From the NCBI GenBank assembly GCA_949128115.1, contig OX421968.1, positions 52,965,423 through 53,029,422 on the forward strand: 64,000 nucleotides of DNA, read 5' to 3'. The notes under the pieces were generated by a model. That model saw only the letters and a program-made list of their open reading frames with translations. It had not been told where the DNA came from and did not search any database. Source of the DNA: Anaspis maculata. Its lineage: Eukaryota; Arthropoda; Insecta; Coleoptera; Scraptiidae. A program made the translations under genes and the position numbers. This document shows, piece after piece, positions 45,932 to 56,523 of this stretch (the stretch's first letter is position 1; every line of letters begins with the position of its first letter).

Positions 45932-46498
45932 AGTAGGTAATGGGCCACTTGAGACTGGGAACCAGTTACCCGGGCCACTTGAGACCGAAAATGTAAAATG
46001 CGAATTATCTGATATTTGAATATTTTTACACCGACTTTTGACAGTGGGTTTTTACGTAATTTTGACAGTGACTTTTGATGTTTCTTTTTTTTTTTCTTTC
46101 TTTTTTTTTTCGACAGTGACTTTTTGAAGTATTTTTGAAACTGACTCTTTTGACGTACCTACTTTTTTGAAAGTGACTTCTGACATACTTTTGACCGAGC
46201 TTTGGACAGTGACATTTGTTTCTCTTACTCGGCCATACAGTGACTTTCTGCAACCATATGGTTTAGGACAGCTGTGTGTAGGGAAAAAATGAACAGTTGA
46301 GTACAGATAGTTATTTATTCAATAAATACAACATTCAAGCATCAGCGAAAGGGCTGTACAACGAGGAACATCTAGTATCAGCAATTTAAAAGACTCAAAT
46401 GTTATATGGTACATGATATTCACTATAAATATACTATCTATAAGAAAGTACGATGTAATTCAGATTACAATAGTTCTGATCAATACCAGATCTCTTTA

Positions 46499-46855
46499 TT
46501 ACTGACACAGTTTTTTGTAGCCATAGGGGTACGAATTATCTTCTATGAATTTTCTTTTATTACTGGTTGGTTTATATACTTTTTCTTCCAGTCTCGTAAC
46601 AACGTGATGTCCCTCAGTTCTTCTTATATTCGTATCACGAATTAAAATGAATTCTTCTGGATCTTCACCTAGTATCAGCTCCTTCATCGATTCATAATTG
46701 ATTAATTTCGAGTTCTTGTGATTCAGTTGTATACCCTTGATTTTACAGACAGTATCAGATCGATCCTCGGGAGTGGGAAACACTTTAAAAAGATAACTTT
46801 TTGGGCCACCACAGACAAACTCGGTGATGTATGCATCGGGACCAAATTCTTCAAG
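46499..46855 (-). pseudogene. Polinton-type DNA polymerase B, C-terminal end (left arm, longer copy)
   Basis: About 118 codons on the minus strand, opened by a stop at 46856-46858 in the GTTAAC at the loop. The first 24 residues, lying mostly in the loop, include ITEFVCGGPKSY. Then come VCKIKGIQLNHKNSKLIN and, at the end, KRKFIEDNSYPYGY before the stop. The order fits the C terminus of protein-primed family B DNA polymerases from Polintons, which lies near an element end. The polymerase and exonuclease catalytic motifs are absent, so it is a fragment with no function. Family assignment is by motif recognition; a profile search would settle it. Confidence 0.75.
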
Positions 46856-46856
46856 T

Positions 46857-47153
46857 TAACTTTTTAAAGTGTTTCCCACTCCCGAGGATCGAGCTGATAC
46901 TGTCTGTAAAATCAAGGGTATACAACTGAATCACAAGAACTCAAAATTAATCAATTATGAATCGATGAAGGAGCTGATACTAGGTGAAGATCCAGAAGAA
47001 TTCATTTTAATTCGTGATACGAATATAAGAAGAACTGAGGGACATCACGTTGTTACGAGACTGGAAGAAAAAGTATATAAACCAACCAGTAATAAAAGAA
47101 AATTTATAGAAGATAATTCGTACCCCTATGGCTACATAAAACTGTGTCAGTAA
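46857..47153 (+). pseudogene. Polinton-type DNA polymerase B, C-terminal end (right arm copy)
   Basis: An inverted duplicate of the left-arm fragment, differing in only a few residues (for example IKLCQ for KKLCQ at the end). It lacks the first ~20 codons because the duplication begins at the loop. There is no start codon of its own: the frame opens after the TAA at 46854-46856. Confidence 0.75.
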
Positions 47154-47712
47154 TAAAGAGATCTGGTATTGATCAGAACTATTGTAATCTGAATTACATC
47201 GTACTTTCTTATAGATAGTATATTTATAGTGAATATCATGTACCATATAACTTTTGAGTCTTTAAAATTGTTGATACTAGATGTTCCTCGTTGTACAGCC
47301 CTTTCGCTGATGCTTGAATGTTGTATTTATTGAATAAATAACTATCTGTACTCAACTGTTCATTTTTTCCCTACACACAGCTGTCCTAAACCATATGGTT
47401 GCAGAAAGTCACTATATGGCCGAGTAAGAGAAACAAATGTCACTGTCCAAAGCTCGGTCAAAAGTATATGTCAGAAGTCACTTTCAAAAAAGTAGGTACG
47501 TCAAAAGAGTCAGTTTCAAAAATACTTCAAAAAGTCACTGTCGAAAAAAAAAAGAAACATCAAAAGCCACTGTCAAAATTACGTAAAAACCCACTGTCAA
47601 AAGTCGGTGTAAAAATATTCAAATATCAGATAATTCGCATTTTACATTTTCGGTCTCAAGTGGCCCGGGTAACTGGTTCCCAGTCTCAAGTGGCCCATTA
47701 CCTACTAACGCT

Positions 47713-47776
47713 GTGGGATATGATGGTATAAACCTTTACGTGCTGCAACTGAGTTTCCCGATTATCGCAGACTATA
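47713..47776 (+). pseudogene. LINE reverse transcriptase, N-terminal block
   Basis: After the Polinton target duplication the frame reads VGYDGINLYVLQLSFPIIAD, the start of the RT domain. It is interrupted again at the TA of 47775-47776 and resumes at 50001. Confidence 0.83.
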
Positions 47777-48281
47777 CAGGGTGGTGAAAATTTCAATGCT
47801 CACCATTGGTATCTTGGAAACGGTCAGAGATACGAGGTCGGTTAAATTAGAAGAAAGTAGCGCATTTTTGTGGCGATTGAGAACCTGGAAAGAAACTTTG
47901 AATATTCTGATTGGTTTACGATTTATCACATAAAAAACTGAAAATTTTGGTTTCAGAAATTATTTTTTATCTTTCCAACCATTTAAGCTATTTCAATCTA
48001 ACTTGGGGTAGTTTTATGTTTTTGATCACTCCGAGTCGATCAATGTTGACAGAAATTTTCCAGGCTTTCTAGATGTCAAATTAGGATAGTCAACTTTTGT
48101 TTTTCTTATGGACGCCATATTGGATTTTTGCACTAATAGATAGAGAAAAAAATTAGCTTTCCGAATTAGTAACCAACATGTTCTTTCTATGACATTTTCA
48201 GCGTCAAATTTTGAAATTTTCGTAAATTATTGACAAAATCAGGAATGCTTTGAAAAACAATTGAAATATTATCAATAGCAA

Positions 48282-48282
<1 letters not shown>

Positions 48283-48317
<35 letters not shown>
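48283..48317 (+). repeat. Poly(A) run, 35 A
   Basis: An uninterrupted run of A at the position where the right arm has only short T/A runs; a recent expansion or an assembly-sensitive site. Confidence 0.95.
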
Positions 48318-48318
<1 letters not shown>

Positions 48319-48335
48319 AGATTGTGTTCAATTGA

Positions 48336-48471
48336 CGTATCTAAGAGCTCGATACCAAGTTTCGGACGGCGTAACTCGCTAAATACAGCGCGGTCTGATT
48401 GGTTGGTATTCGCCGTTGCTATGGTAACGGCACTTACGGCGGTCTCAGTCCCAACACTTGGTATCGAGCCG
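48336..48471. mobile_element. Nested MITE with GCTCGATACCAAG ends (left arm copy)
   Basis: Inverted ends GAGCTCGATACCAAGT and CTTGGTATCGAGCC surround a GC-rich core with an inverted CCAAT box (GATTGG) and GTTGCTATGGTAAC. The mirrored copy is at about 49314-49462. Confidence 0.65.
48415..48428 (+). promoter_or_regulatory. RFX X-box-like palindrome
   Basis: GTTGCTATGGTAAC fits the RFX consensus (two half sites around a dinucleotide). The inverted copy is at 49362-49375. A CCAAT box lies ~17 bp away. Function is not demonstrated. Confidence 0.45.
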
Positions 48472-48504
48472 TAACTTCTTAATCGTGTTTTGTGCTTGTT
48501 TGTA

Positions 48505-48687
48505 CCGAGAGTTCATAAATTAAATGAGTCAAGGGTGACTGTGAATTCAAAAACGTCTGTCGAAACTAGGGTAATCCTTACTCCTTTTCTAATAAATTTG
48601 TCAAACTTTAACAAGAACGATGCTAGTTCCGACAGACGTTTTTGAACTCACAGACACCCTTGACCCATTCAATTTATGAACTACCGG
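48505..48687. mobile_element. CCGAG-family MITE, short copy (left)
   Basis: 183 bp, TA-flanked, with inverted ends CCGAGAGTTCATAAATTAA and its near complement. Same family as 6215-6575. Confidence 0.8.
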
Positions 48688-49095
48688 TACAAAAAAGCAC
48701 AAAACACGATTAAGAAGTTAGATACGTCAATTGCACACCATCTGTCACTTTTTTGTTGTTGCTATTGATAATATTCCAATTGTTTTTCAAAGCATTTCCC
48801 GATTTTGTTTATAATTTACGAAAATTTCAAAATTTGACGCTAAAAATGTCATAAAAAGAACATGTTGGTTACTAATTCGGAAAGCTAATTTTTTTCTCTA
48901 TTAGTACAAAAATCCAATATGGCGGCCATAAGAAAAACAAAAGTTGACTATCATAATTTGACATCTAGAAGGCCTGGAAAATTTCTGTCCACGTTGATCG
49001 ACTCGGAGTGATAAAGTACATAAAACTACCAAGTTTGGCAGATGGTGTGCAATTGACGTATCTAACTTCTTAATCGTGTTTTGTGCTTGTTTGTA

Positions 49096-49278
49096 CCGGT
49101 AGTTCATAAATTGAATGGGTCAAGAGTGTCTGTGAGTTCAAAAACGTCTGTCGGAACTGGCATTGTTCTTGTTAAAGTTTGACAAATTTATTAGAAAAGG
49201 AGTAAGGATTACCCTAGTTTCGACAGACGTTTTTGAATTCACAGGCACTTTTGACTCATTTAATTTATGAACTCTCGG
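49096..49278. mobile_element. CCGAG-family MITE, short copy (right)
   Basis: 183 bp, TA-flanked mirror of 48505-48687 within the foldback, so probably duplicated with the arm rather than inserted separately. Confidence 0.8.
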
Positions 49279-49313
49279 TACAAACAAGCACAAAACACGA
49301 TTAAGAAGTTACG

Positions 49314-49462
49314 GCTCGATACCAAGTTGGGACTGAGAGTACTGAGACCGCCGTGAGTGCCGTTACCATAGCAACGGCGGATACCAACCAATCAGACCGC
49401 GCTGTATTTAGCGAGTTACGCCGTCCGAAACTTTGCGCCTGCAACTTGGTATCGAGCTCTTA
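49314..49462. mobile_element. Nested MITE with GCTCGATACCAAG ends (right arm copy)
   Basis: Mirror of 48336-48471, slightly longer, with the X-box-like GTTACCATAGCAAC at 49362-49375. Confidence 0.65.
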
Positions 49463-50000
49463 GATACGTCAATTGAACACAATCTGTCTTTTTTTTGTGG
49501 TTGCTATTGATAATATTTCAATTGTTTTTCAAAGCATTCCCGATTTTGTCAATAATTGACGAAAATTTCAAAATTTGACGCTAAAAATGTCATAAAAAGA
49601 ACATGTTGGTTACTAATTCGGAAAGGTAATTTTTTTCTCTATCTATTAGTGCAAAAATCCAATATGGCGGCCATAAGAAAAACAAAAGTTGACTATCATA
49701 ATTTGACATCTAGAAGGCCTGGAAAATTTCTGGCCACGTTGATCGACTCGTAGTGATCAAGAACATAAAACTACCAAGTTTGATTAAAATAGCTTGAATG
49801 GTTGGAAAGATAAAAAATAATTTCAGAAATCAAAATTTTCAGTTTTTTCGTGATAAATCGTAAACCAATCAAAATATTCAGTTTCTTTTCAGATTCTCAT
49901 CGCCACAAAAATGCGCAACTTTTTTCTAATGTAACCGACCTCGTATCTCTTACCGTTTCCAAGATACCAATGTGAGCATCGAAATTTTCACCACCCTGTA

Positions 50001-51445
50001 TAATACATATCTTGAACGAATGCATATTGAACAGCTACTTTCCTTCCGCATGGAAAACGGCACAAGTCATCCCTATTGCAAAGTCAAGCTCAGTTCAAGA
50101 TTTCAAAGATCTGCGCCCTATAAGTATTCTTCCCACTTTGTCAAAACTTTCAGAATCTGTCTCGAATTCCCAGCTCTCTCACTATTTGAACTCATTCGGC
50201 TTGTTTCCATCCCATCAATCGGGTTTCAGACCTAATCACAGTTGTACCACGGCACTGTCGAAAATTACAGATGATGTTTTACGAGCAACGGATGAAGGTA
50301 AGCTAACCCTCCTTGTGTTAGTAGACTACCTACTCTAAGGCGTTTGACTCGATCGATCACAAAATTTTAATTTCGATACTTCACTATATGGGTCTAAGTG
50401 GAGATGCTGTCTCGTTGCTGGAGTGTTATCTGAGGGACCGAGTGCAAATTGTGAAAATTGATGGTGAATGCTCAGAGCCGATTGTTGTCAATCGCGGTGT
50501 CCCACAAGGGTCAATTTTGGGTCCACTGCTGTTTGCACTGTATACCGTAATGCTTAATACGTATTGCCATCATTGTCAGTTTCACCAGTATGCGGATGAT
50601 ACACAAATTTATCACTCTTTCGATCCAGCAGACTTGGATGTAGCTTTAGATAAAATCAACGAGGATTTAGTAAGAATACAGACGGCCTCCATCAACCACA
50701 AGTTAACTTTGAACTCTGCAAAAAGAACTGTCTTACTCTTTGGCAACAAGCGTAGCTGCGATCGTCTTGAGGAAAGAATTCATCTCCGAATTGGAAATTG
50801 CACTTTAAAAGTCTCCAAGGAAGCCAAGAACCTAGGCATTATTCTTGATAACAGTTTCCGCTACAGACAGCACATTTCCAAGTGCATTCAACGAGCTTTC
50901 CTCAACCTTGATTACTATACCGACATCGACAATACATTTCCATTCAAACTAAGAAATTGCTATGCGACTCCCTAGTACTGTCACAATTCACCTTTTGCTC
51001 GCCAATTTATTCCGCTCTAATTGATAAGTCGACCATTTACAAAGTACAAAAAATTCAAAACTCTTGTATAAGATTTATTTACGGTATGCGCAAGTACGAC
51101 CATGTCTCGTTCAAGTTGAGGAACTTGGGATGGCTCAACATGGAAAATAGGATGGTTTTGCAGATGGCTTGCTTTTTGAAAAAGATCATTGACACTTCAG
51201 AACCTAAATACCTGACTGAAAAGCTCAGCTTTCGAACCGATGTTCACAACGTTAATGTCAGGTCAAAGGGACTTCTCACGACACCGATCCACCATACGAC
51301 ACTGTTCGAGGGCTCATTTACATACAGTGCTCACCGGACGTTTAACAGATATTCCCCGGCTATATTCTTGTTTTCATTCTGTTAAATCATTTCGTGCTGC
51401 CCTGTTCACTGTGCTATTCAAAAATCAATGTTCCACATTTTGAAC
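50001..51445 (+). pseudogene. LINE reverse transcriptase, main part, frameshifted
   Basis: The frame resumes with IHILNEC and SAWKTAQVIPI, then LRPISILPTLSK and GFRPNHSC. At about 50325 a 4-base duplication (CTAC) shifts the frame just before SKAFDSIDH, the first catalytic Asp block. GVPQGSILGPLLFALY and YADDTQIY with the catalytic DD follow at about 50496-50615. Another frameshift lies near 50965, after which the thumb/C-terminal part continues (SPIYSALIDKS, IQNSCIRFIYG). A third near 51380 leads to HSVKSFRAALF and a stop at 51443. Catalytic residues are present but the gene is broken, so it is non-autonomous. Confidence 0.9.
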
Positions 51446-51770
51446 ATCCCTCCTTTTCCTGCCAGGTGCCTACCTATTCAGATCCCTATAACTTAATGTA
51501 CGTGCCAGTTATCATCAGAATTTCTAAGTTACTGTCTTATTTTCCTTGTTGTATGAATTTTATTTATTATTTTTTATATGAAACTGTTTTAAATTGTTGT
51601 GAGTTTATTTAATAGGAATAATTGTTGATTTATTTATTTATTTATCTTTTTGTTTTGGTTAGTCCCTGCGTGGAGTTGAGTGGAAGAACAGAGGGCAAAG
51701 GTTTATTCAAACTTTGTCCACCTGAACTACGCTCCACCGGTGCACTTTTTTTTTGAATAAAGACATTTTA
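51446..51770 (+). other. LINE 3'UTR
   Basis: T-rich, with an accessory block GTCCCTGCGTGGAG and a terminal TGAATAAAGACATTTTATTA, the usual form for Jockey/CR1-like 3' ends. Confidence 0.65.
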
Positions 51771-52593
51771 TTAAGAAAGGATCAGTGAACGCAAGATGTC
51801 AGTTAGGGTTCTGCCGTTATTTAGACACGATTTTGCCCAGTTCGGTTCTCAAGATTACGAGCTATCCATCAAGAGTATGCTGGAATGCAGGAGGTGAAAC
51901 ACATACTCATAAAAAATCATGATACATGCTTCCGATTTCCTAGTTATGTCTAGTTATGATATGACCCAGTTAGCTACCTGAAAGTGATTCTGATTACATA
52001 CCAGAAAGAAAAAATTGATGAGACTACGATGAGAAGTCCCGCGGCAGAGATGACGGTACAACGATATTTTAACGTTATCAACGATGTTGTGCTCACTCCC
52101 TCAAGACGAATGACAATAGGCGAGATTCAGTGCCATTTCTGCGCTTGTGCAACCATGCGAGGGGATTTGAGAATAGTGCCGTATCCTAACACATGTAAAA
52201 AACGGAATTTCAACATTGTATATTATTGAAACGGCTGGAAATTGAACTTTCAAATGAGTTATGAAAAAAAGAGCGTTTCTTGATCTTCCATTGTGTTCAA
52301 GACCAGCAATGATGGATCAGTTTTTGAAACACTATGAGCGAAAATATGGTAACGTGTTTATCAGTTAGTGTTTTTTTGAAAATACCGCCCTACTTCTAGT
52401 ATTCTTCTCTGCCTTACGGTTGCCGTCCTGTCTGTCAATGGCATGAAACTGCAAGTAAACAAATGGTAAATAAAATTTTATCGGGTTATATCAGAGGTTT
52501 TGTGTTTTCAGATATTTTTTTTTCAAAAATGACGGATAGTTTGTTGAGTGCCTGGCTGCAAAAACCGTACGAAAAAAAACAGTGCAGTTTCAT
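51771..52593. other. Non-coding stretch, nothing recognised
   Basis: No supported feature. Confidence 0.4.
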
Positions 52594-52783
52594 TGGGTGC
52601 TTTCCACCTAGACGGTACAAATACCACCAGACGGCATATGTTCCAAGGTGTGGCACAAAATTTTAGGTGATCCAATGAACGGCGCAGAACCGAATAGGAA
52701 CACGTAGATGGAAAGCACCGTTTGGCACCCGCACATGCGTAAATGGCAGGTGTACCGAACTTGGGGCTAGGTGGAAAGCACGC
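52594..52783. mobile_element. GGTGCTTTCCACC MITE, copy 1
   Basis: About 190 bp with ends TGGGTGCTTTCCACCTAG and CTAGGTGGAAAGCACGC. It is almost identical to 61186-61378 across its whole length, indicating recent activity. Non-coding. Confidence 0.85.
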
Positions 52784-54640
52784 ATTCCATGTGTGTTCCC
52801 AAAAAAAATCACCTTCTAGGCAACCAGTTATACACTGAAAACGGCTTTTTTGTTCTTTTCGGAACAATACGCGCGGAATTCATTTTTTCGACAGCAATGC
52901 ACACGGACAGCATTATTTTACATAATCTAGCATGGAAATCAAAAGTTTCTTGTCATCTATTTTCCTTTGTTAAATCGGTGGCTGAAAATCTGCAGGTCTT
53001 GACTTTTCCTAGCTCGCGCAGACGCCTGAGTTCCATCCCCTAGCTTTGCGAACCTACAGCGCATGTCGTGCCGCTGAATATCGCATACTAGGACTATTTC
53101 CAGAGTGATGTCTGCTGTGTGTGTGCGCGCGTGCGTGTGCGTGTGTAGGATCAAAGTGCTTGCCTAATGTATTGATTTTAGATTTAGAAGAAAAAGTCTA
53201 TTCGCTTACGAACTTCAAAGACCGTTACTGCCAGGGAATATCTTGCACTTTTTAAACGGTTCATAAAAGAATAGTTATTGTTACAGTCGTGATTAAAATG
53301 TACTGCACAAAATGGAATCTGCTGATTACGTCTGTCGAACAATTACAAATTGTAGGTATACGTTTTTTGTGATGCCTCTGGTATTTGAATAACAGTCTGC
53401 ACCTATAGGATCAAATAAATTCCAACATATATATTGAATTGGTCTTGCGTAGTTATGATAACGCGTAAGGCAATATTTCCGGAATCCAATAGACCATATT
53501 AATTATTCTCACTTTCCCCTTCCACTAGTCATTTGTAAGTTAAGTATGTGCCTGTGACCATGCGCACTGCAGTAGAAGATCTCGCGCGCCACAGCATGCA
53601 TAGAAAACGGAACTTTGCTGTCGCTGTCAGAATTTACGATTGCAAGGTGTTTTCTTGATTCTTGGGACGTTTTAACTTTTTTAACCATACTTTTACGTGA
53701 CGGCTGACGCTCGGTTCGCTTTCAAGCGCTGTCAAAATTCTCGTTAGCGGAAGTTGTGCAATAAAATATGGCGGGTAATTTGAAATTGTTTTGGATTCAA
53801 AAACCCTATTCTAAATTGCTTCGCCTAAACTTCACAGCAAGATTTTCCATTTCATTATGGTGAAAAGTAGATCAGGTATTTCTTTTTACACACTTGCTAT
53901 GTTATACATTCGTTGAAATTGTCAATTTGCACCTTGAATTGATCATTTTACAAAGTCATTCAACATGCATATTCTTATGGGAGTTTCAACTCAGCACATG
54001 TGGTTGTCTCTCTCCCCGATCTGCGACTGCGCTCTGAATAATTAATATGGTCAATTGGGTTGATATTTTCCTTGTGTTACAAGTCCGCTATCCGGTGATC
54101 CGATTCCGGGCAGCAAAAACCCTCGTGTTTGTCATTCGTGAGCTTACTTCGACCACTTCATTCGAAAGCTCGTCAGTGTTCTGTTCTGTCTGGTAACAAT
54201 GCAATGATACTAATACCGCCAGCTATAGGTTTACATTATACACAAAGCACAGCTCACCGATTCTCAATTCGAGTGCCATTTGGTTATCGTCTCCAGTTCT
54301 GGTTTTAATTTGATTATAACTGTGTCACCACATCCAGTCTCACCTGTTGCACGATTATTCAATTCAGTGGAAGGCCCTGCTTTATGATGGCGCATTCATT
54401 TTTTTCTAATTATTCTTTCGTTTAGCAATCGGTAGTTATTGATTAAGTGATTAATTAATGGACACACGCTGGCTCCAATCATAAGAGACGGGGCACCGCA
54501 CTTGATAAGTACCTACATTATAGGATAGACGTAGGTAAGTACCTTCCAGAGTATCTATCTACCTGGGTGTGCTTGTAACTTCTGTTTTCCTTCAGTTTTC
54601 TTTTGAACTGATCTTTTTGCTGCAACCTTATTCCCGTTAT
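52784..54640. other. Non-coding stretch with a (GT)n-like run
   Basis: A GTGTGTGTGCGCGCGTGCGT run lies near 53117-53145. A segment at about 53640-53790 resembles promoter-like unique DNA but has no defined motif. No coding region is supported. Confidence 0.35.
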
Positions 54641-54723
54641 TTCAGAAACAAATTTGGCGTAAGGAAGAAGACGACACTGCATGTTTTCAGCATACTCGTG
54701 GCCTGAATTCTTAAAGTGGGTAG

Positions 54724-54944
54724 GATTTCTTAAATCTCTATGGCTGTTGGCTGTTGCATCCTGTTTATCTTCCTCTAATTATTGTTTCGATTCTGTCTAC
54801 AATCTACATGATTGTACCAAGGTTCTTGTTAGTCGACGCCAAAACTCAGACCACACTCAATCTGGGTTGGGTGAGTTGGATCAGTTATTCAATCGTCAGC
54901 TGGATTTACGACTCATTTATCAACAGTAACAATAACATAATCAG
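54724..54944 (+). CDS. Possible internal exon of a membrane protein (uncertain)
   Basis: A frame open from 54724 to a strong donor CAG|GTACAA (exon end 54944) encodes about 73 residues with two hydrophobic segments: HPVYLPLIIVSILSTIYMI, then NLGWVSWISYSIVSWIY after a short polar stretch. A well-formed acceptor (pyrimidine tract, TTTCAG ending 54645) lies upstream, but its frame meets a stop at 54721-54723 unless a nearer, weaker AG (ending 54723) is used. The layout could fit the N-terminal part of an insect chemoreceptor, but no family motif proves it, and a frameshifted pseudogene is equally possible. Confidence 0.25.
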
Positions 54945-54959
54945 GTACAAATCATCGTT

Positions 54960-56368
54960 GTGAAAGTAGTGTAATTGAAATCTGAAAAATGTAAATGAAA
55001 ATCACACTTTCACTGAGGCACAGTGGGACAAAATCAGTTGTCGGCGGCCAAAAGTCTGAAACTCACAAGATCGTCTTGAGGATCTTCGAGGATCGAATAT
55101 TGAGGTAATTATAGAAAAAATATTGAACAAATTTCAATTGTGCTCGGGGGTGAAATTGAGGTTTGGGGTTGAAAAAAATAAAAGAACAACAGAAAAGTTT
55201 ACAGCTCTGCGAAATTTTCTCAGAATATCAAGGCGATTAAGGGAAAAATATTGATTAAAATTCATTGACCCTTGGGGGTAAGATTCAAGGGTTGAAAAAA
55301 AATTACGAAAAAAAAATTGAAATTCATCAAATCGTCCTAAAATATTGAGGTGAATATGGAAAAAATAATGAAAAAAAGTTTGCCGTCAAGTGTTAGTGAT
55401 AATAGAATTCAAACTAGAAAACTATTTAGTTCGTAACGAAAAAACAGAACATTTCACTTTTCATGTAAAACACCCCTAGAAACAACCCCGCTCTTCTAAT
55501 ATCATTGAAATAATGTCTTGTTGGAAATCTTAACACGATTTTGCAGCAGTCCAGTGAAAATCAGCGTTCTTCAGAAATTTTGAACTTTTGTCTCTTTATA
55601 CATACAGAAAAAAAATTGTTTAACACGGGGACGCACGTGGACGCATACAATTTCTTTTGAAATCAACTTGAAAAAGGTGTAGCTTTTTGTGATAGAAGTT
55701 GTAGGCTTGAGCAAGGTGGAACATTTTTTGTAAGCCACTGCGAAAATGGAACTCTTGGAAAACAAATTACCCGAACATCGCCATTCGAAATAATTCATAA
55801 TTCTGAAACAAGTGAACATATATCCTGTGTGCTGTGTGAAGTATGATTTACTTTCAAAAAACTTCAAGTGAGCTATGGTGGAATTTATAGAATGATATCT
55901 GACCTCTGAAAAGCACAGTCGGCAATACCACTTCGTTCACAAAATGCTATGAAAGTGTTATCAGTAGAGCTATTTTAAAGTCCTATGTTTGAGGTATCAC
56001 ACAGAAGTTATAAATTGCTTTGGAATCTCAAGACTTTGGTAACTTATAAATCAACTATTTTTCTAAATAACAGCAAAAATTTGGACCTAAATATCAAAAT
56101 GACCTTGCTCGACTTTTGGCCACTTTTTACGGCACTTGGCCCACTGTGTGAGGTAAAGAAAATGGCCAAGACAAGAAGTGAAACTAAAAAAGGGGAAAAA
56201 ATCGTTCGAGTTGGGAATTTTCGGATTTTTTTCTCAATTCGACTTTTCTATTTCCAAAACAAAAACCTACCAAAAATGTATTCTATTATTCTACTTACTC
56301 AGTCGCATCAGAAGCCCCTTAAGGCAGTATTTTCTCTCCACAGCTTGCAAGTAATTTTGATATCAACA
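54960..56368. other. Non-coding stretch, nothing recognised
   Basis: AT-rich with repeated GAGGTGAAT/AAAAATATTGA-like phrases near 55080-55390 that look like weak degenerate repeats. No gene supported. Confidence 0.35.
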
Positions 56369-56523
56369 ATTCACAGGTATCCTCAAGTAGCAATGAGTTT
56401 AACAAAATTATCACCAAAAACTGTTGATGAGACCTTGTAATAGAGGTTCTGGGGAGCACAGAAATGTATCTAACAAAATCGTAGCTTATCCTGAACGGCA
56501 ATTATTCAATTTTTAAGATTATC

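Larger units (their letters stand above)
45932..47706. mobile_element. Palindromic Polinton-end derivative, 6 bp target duplication
   Basis: Inverted arms of ~855-865 bp (45932 to ~46796 and ~46853 to 47706) start with AGTAGGTAATGGGCCACTTG. They are flanked by AACGCT at 45926-45931 and 47707-47712. A 6 bp duplication and termini beginning AGT are the hallmarks of Polinton/Maverick elements. Each arm carries the 3' end of a polymerase-like gene reading outwards. GGGCCACTTGAGAC is repeated near each end, followed by diverged GTCACTGTCAAAA-type subterminal repeats. The ~56 nt loop holds unduplicated coding sequence. It is far too small for a full Polinton (15-20 kb). Confidence 0.88.
47777..49998. 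mobile_element. Nested foldback element with CAGGGTGGTGAAAATTTC ends, TA duplication
   Basis: The ends are inverted and flanked by TA (47775-47776, 49999-50000). Removing the element and one TA rejoins the LINE codons in frame (ADY then IHILNEC). Arms of ~700-900 bp are diverged inverted copies. A third copy of the arm interior (about 48757-49020) sits in the centre in right-arm orientation. Each arm contains two further palindromic MITEs. TIR and TA point to the Tc1/mariner superfamily. No transposase is visible. Confidence 0.88.
35001..51770 (+). mobile_element. Jockey/CR1-like LINE, 5' truncated, split by four later insertions
   Basis: The LINE is present as five pieces: 35001-35319, 37687-38010, about 45488-45931, 47713-47776 and about 50001-51770. 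In order they encode the C-terminal half of an APE-type endonuclease, the linker, and the reverse transcriptase, then a 3'UTR. At each interruption the host codons continue across the insert once one copy of the target duplication is discounted. Frameshifts within the pieces show that it was already decayed or decayed afterwards. The 5' end (ORF1 and the N-terminal endonuclease) is missing. Confidence 0.88.
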
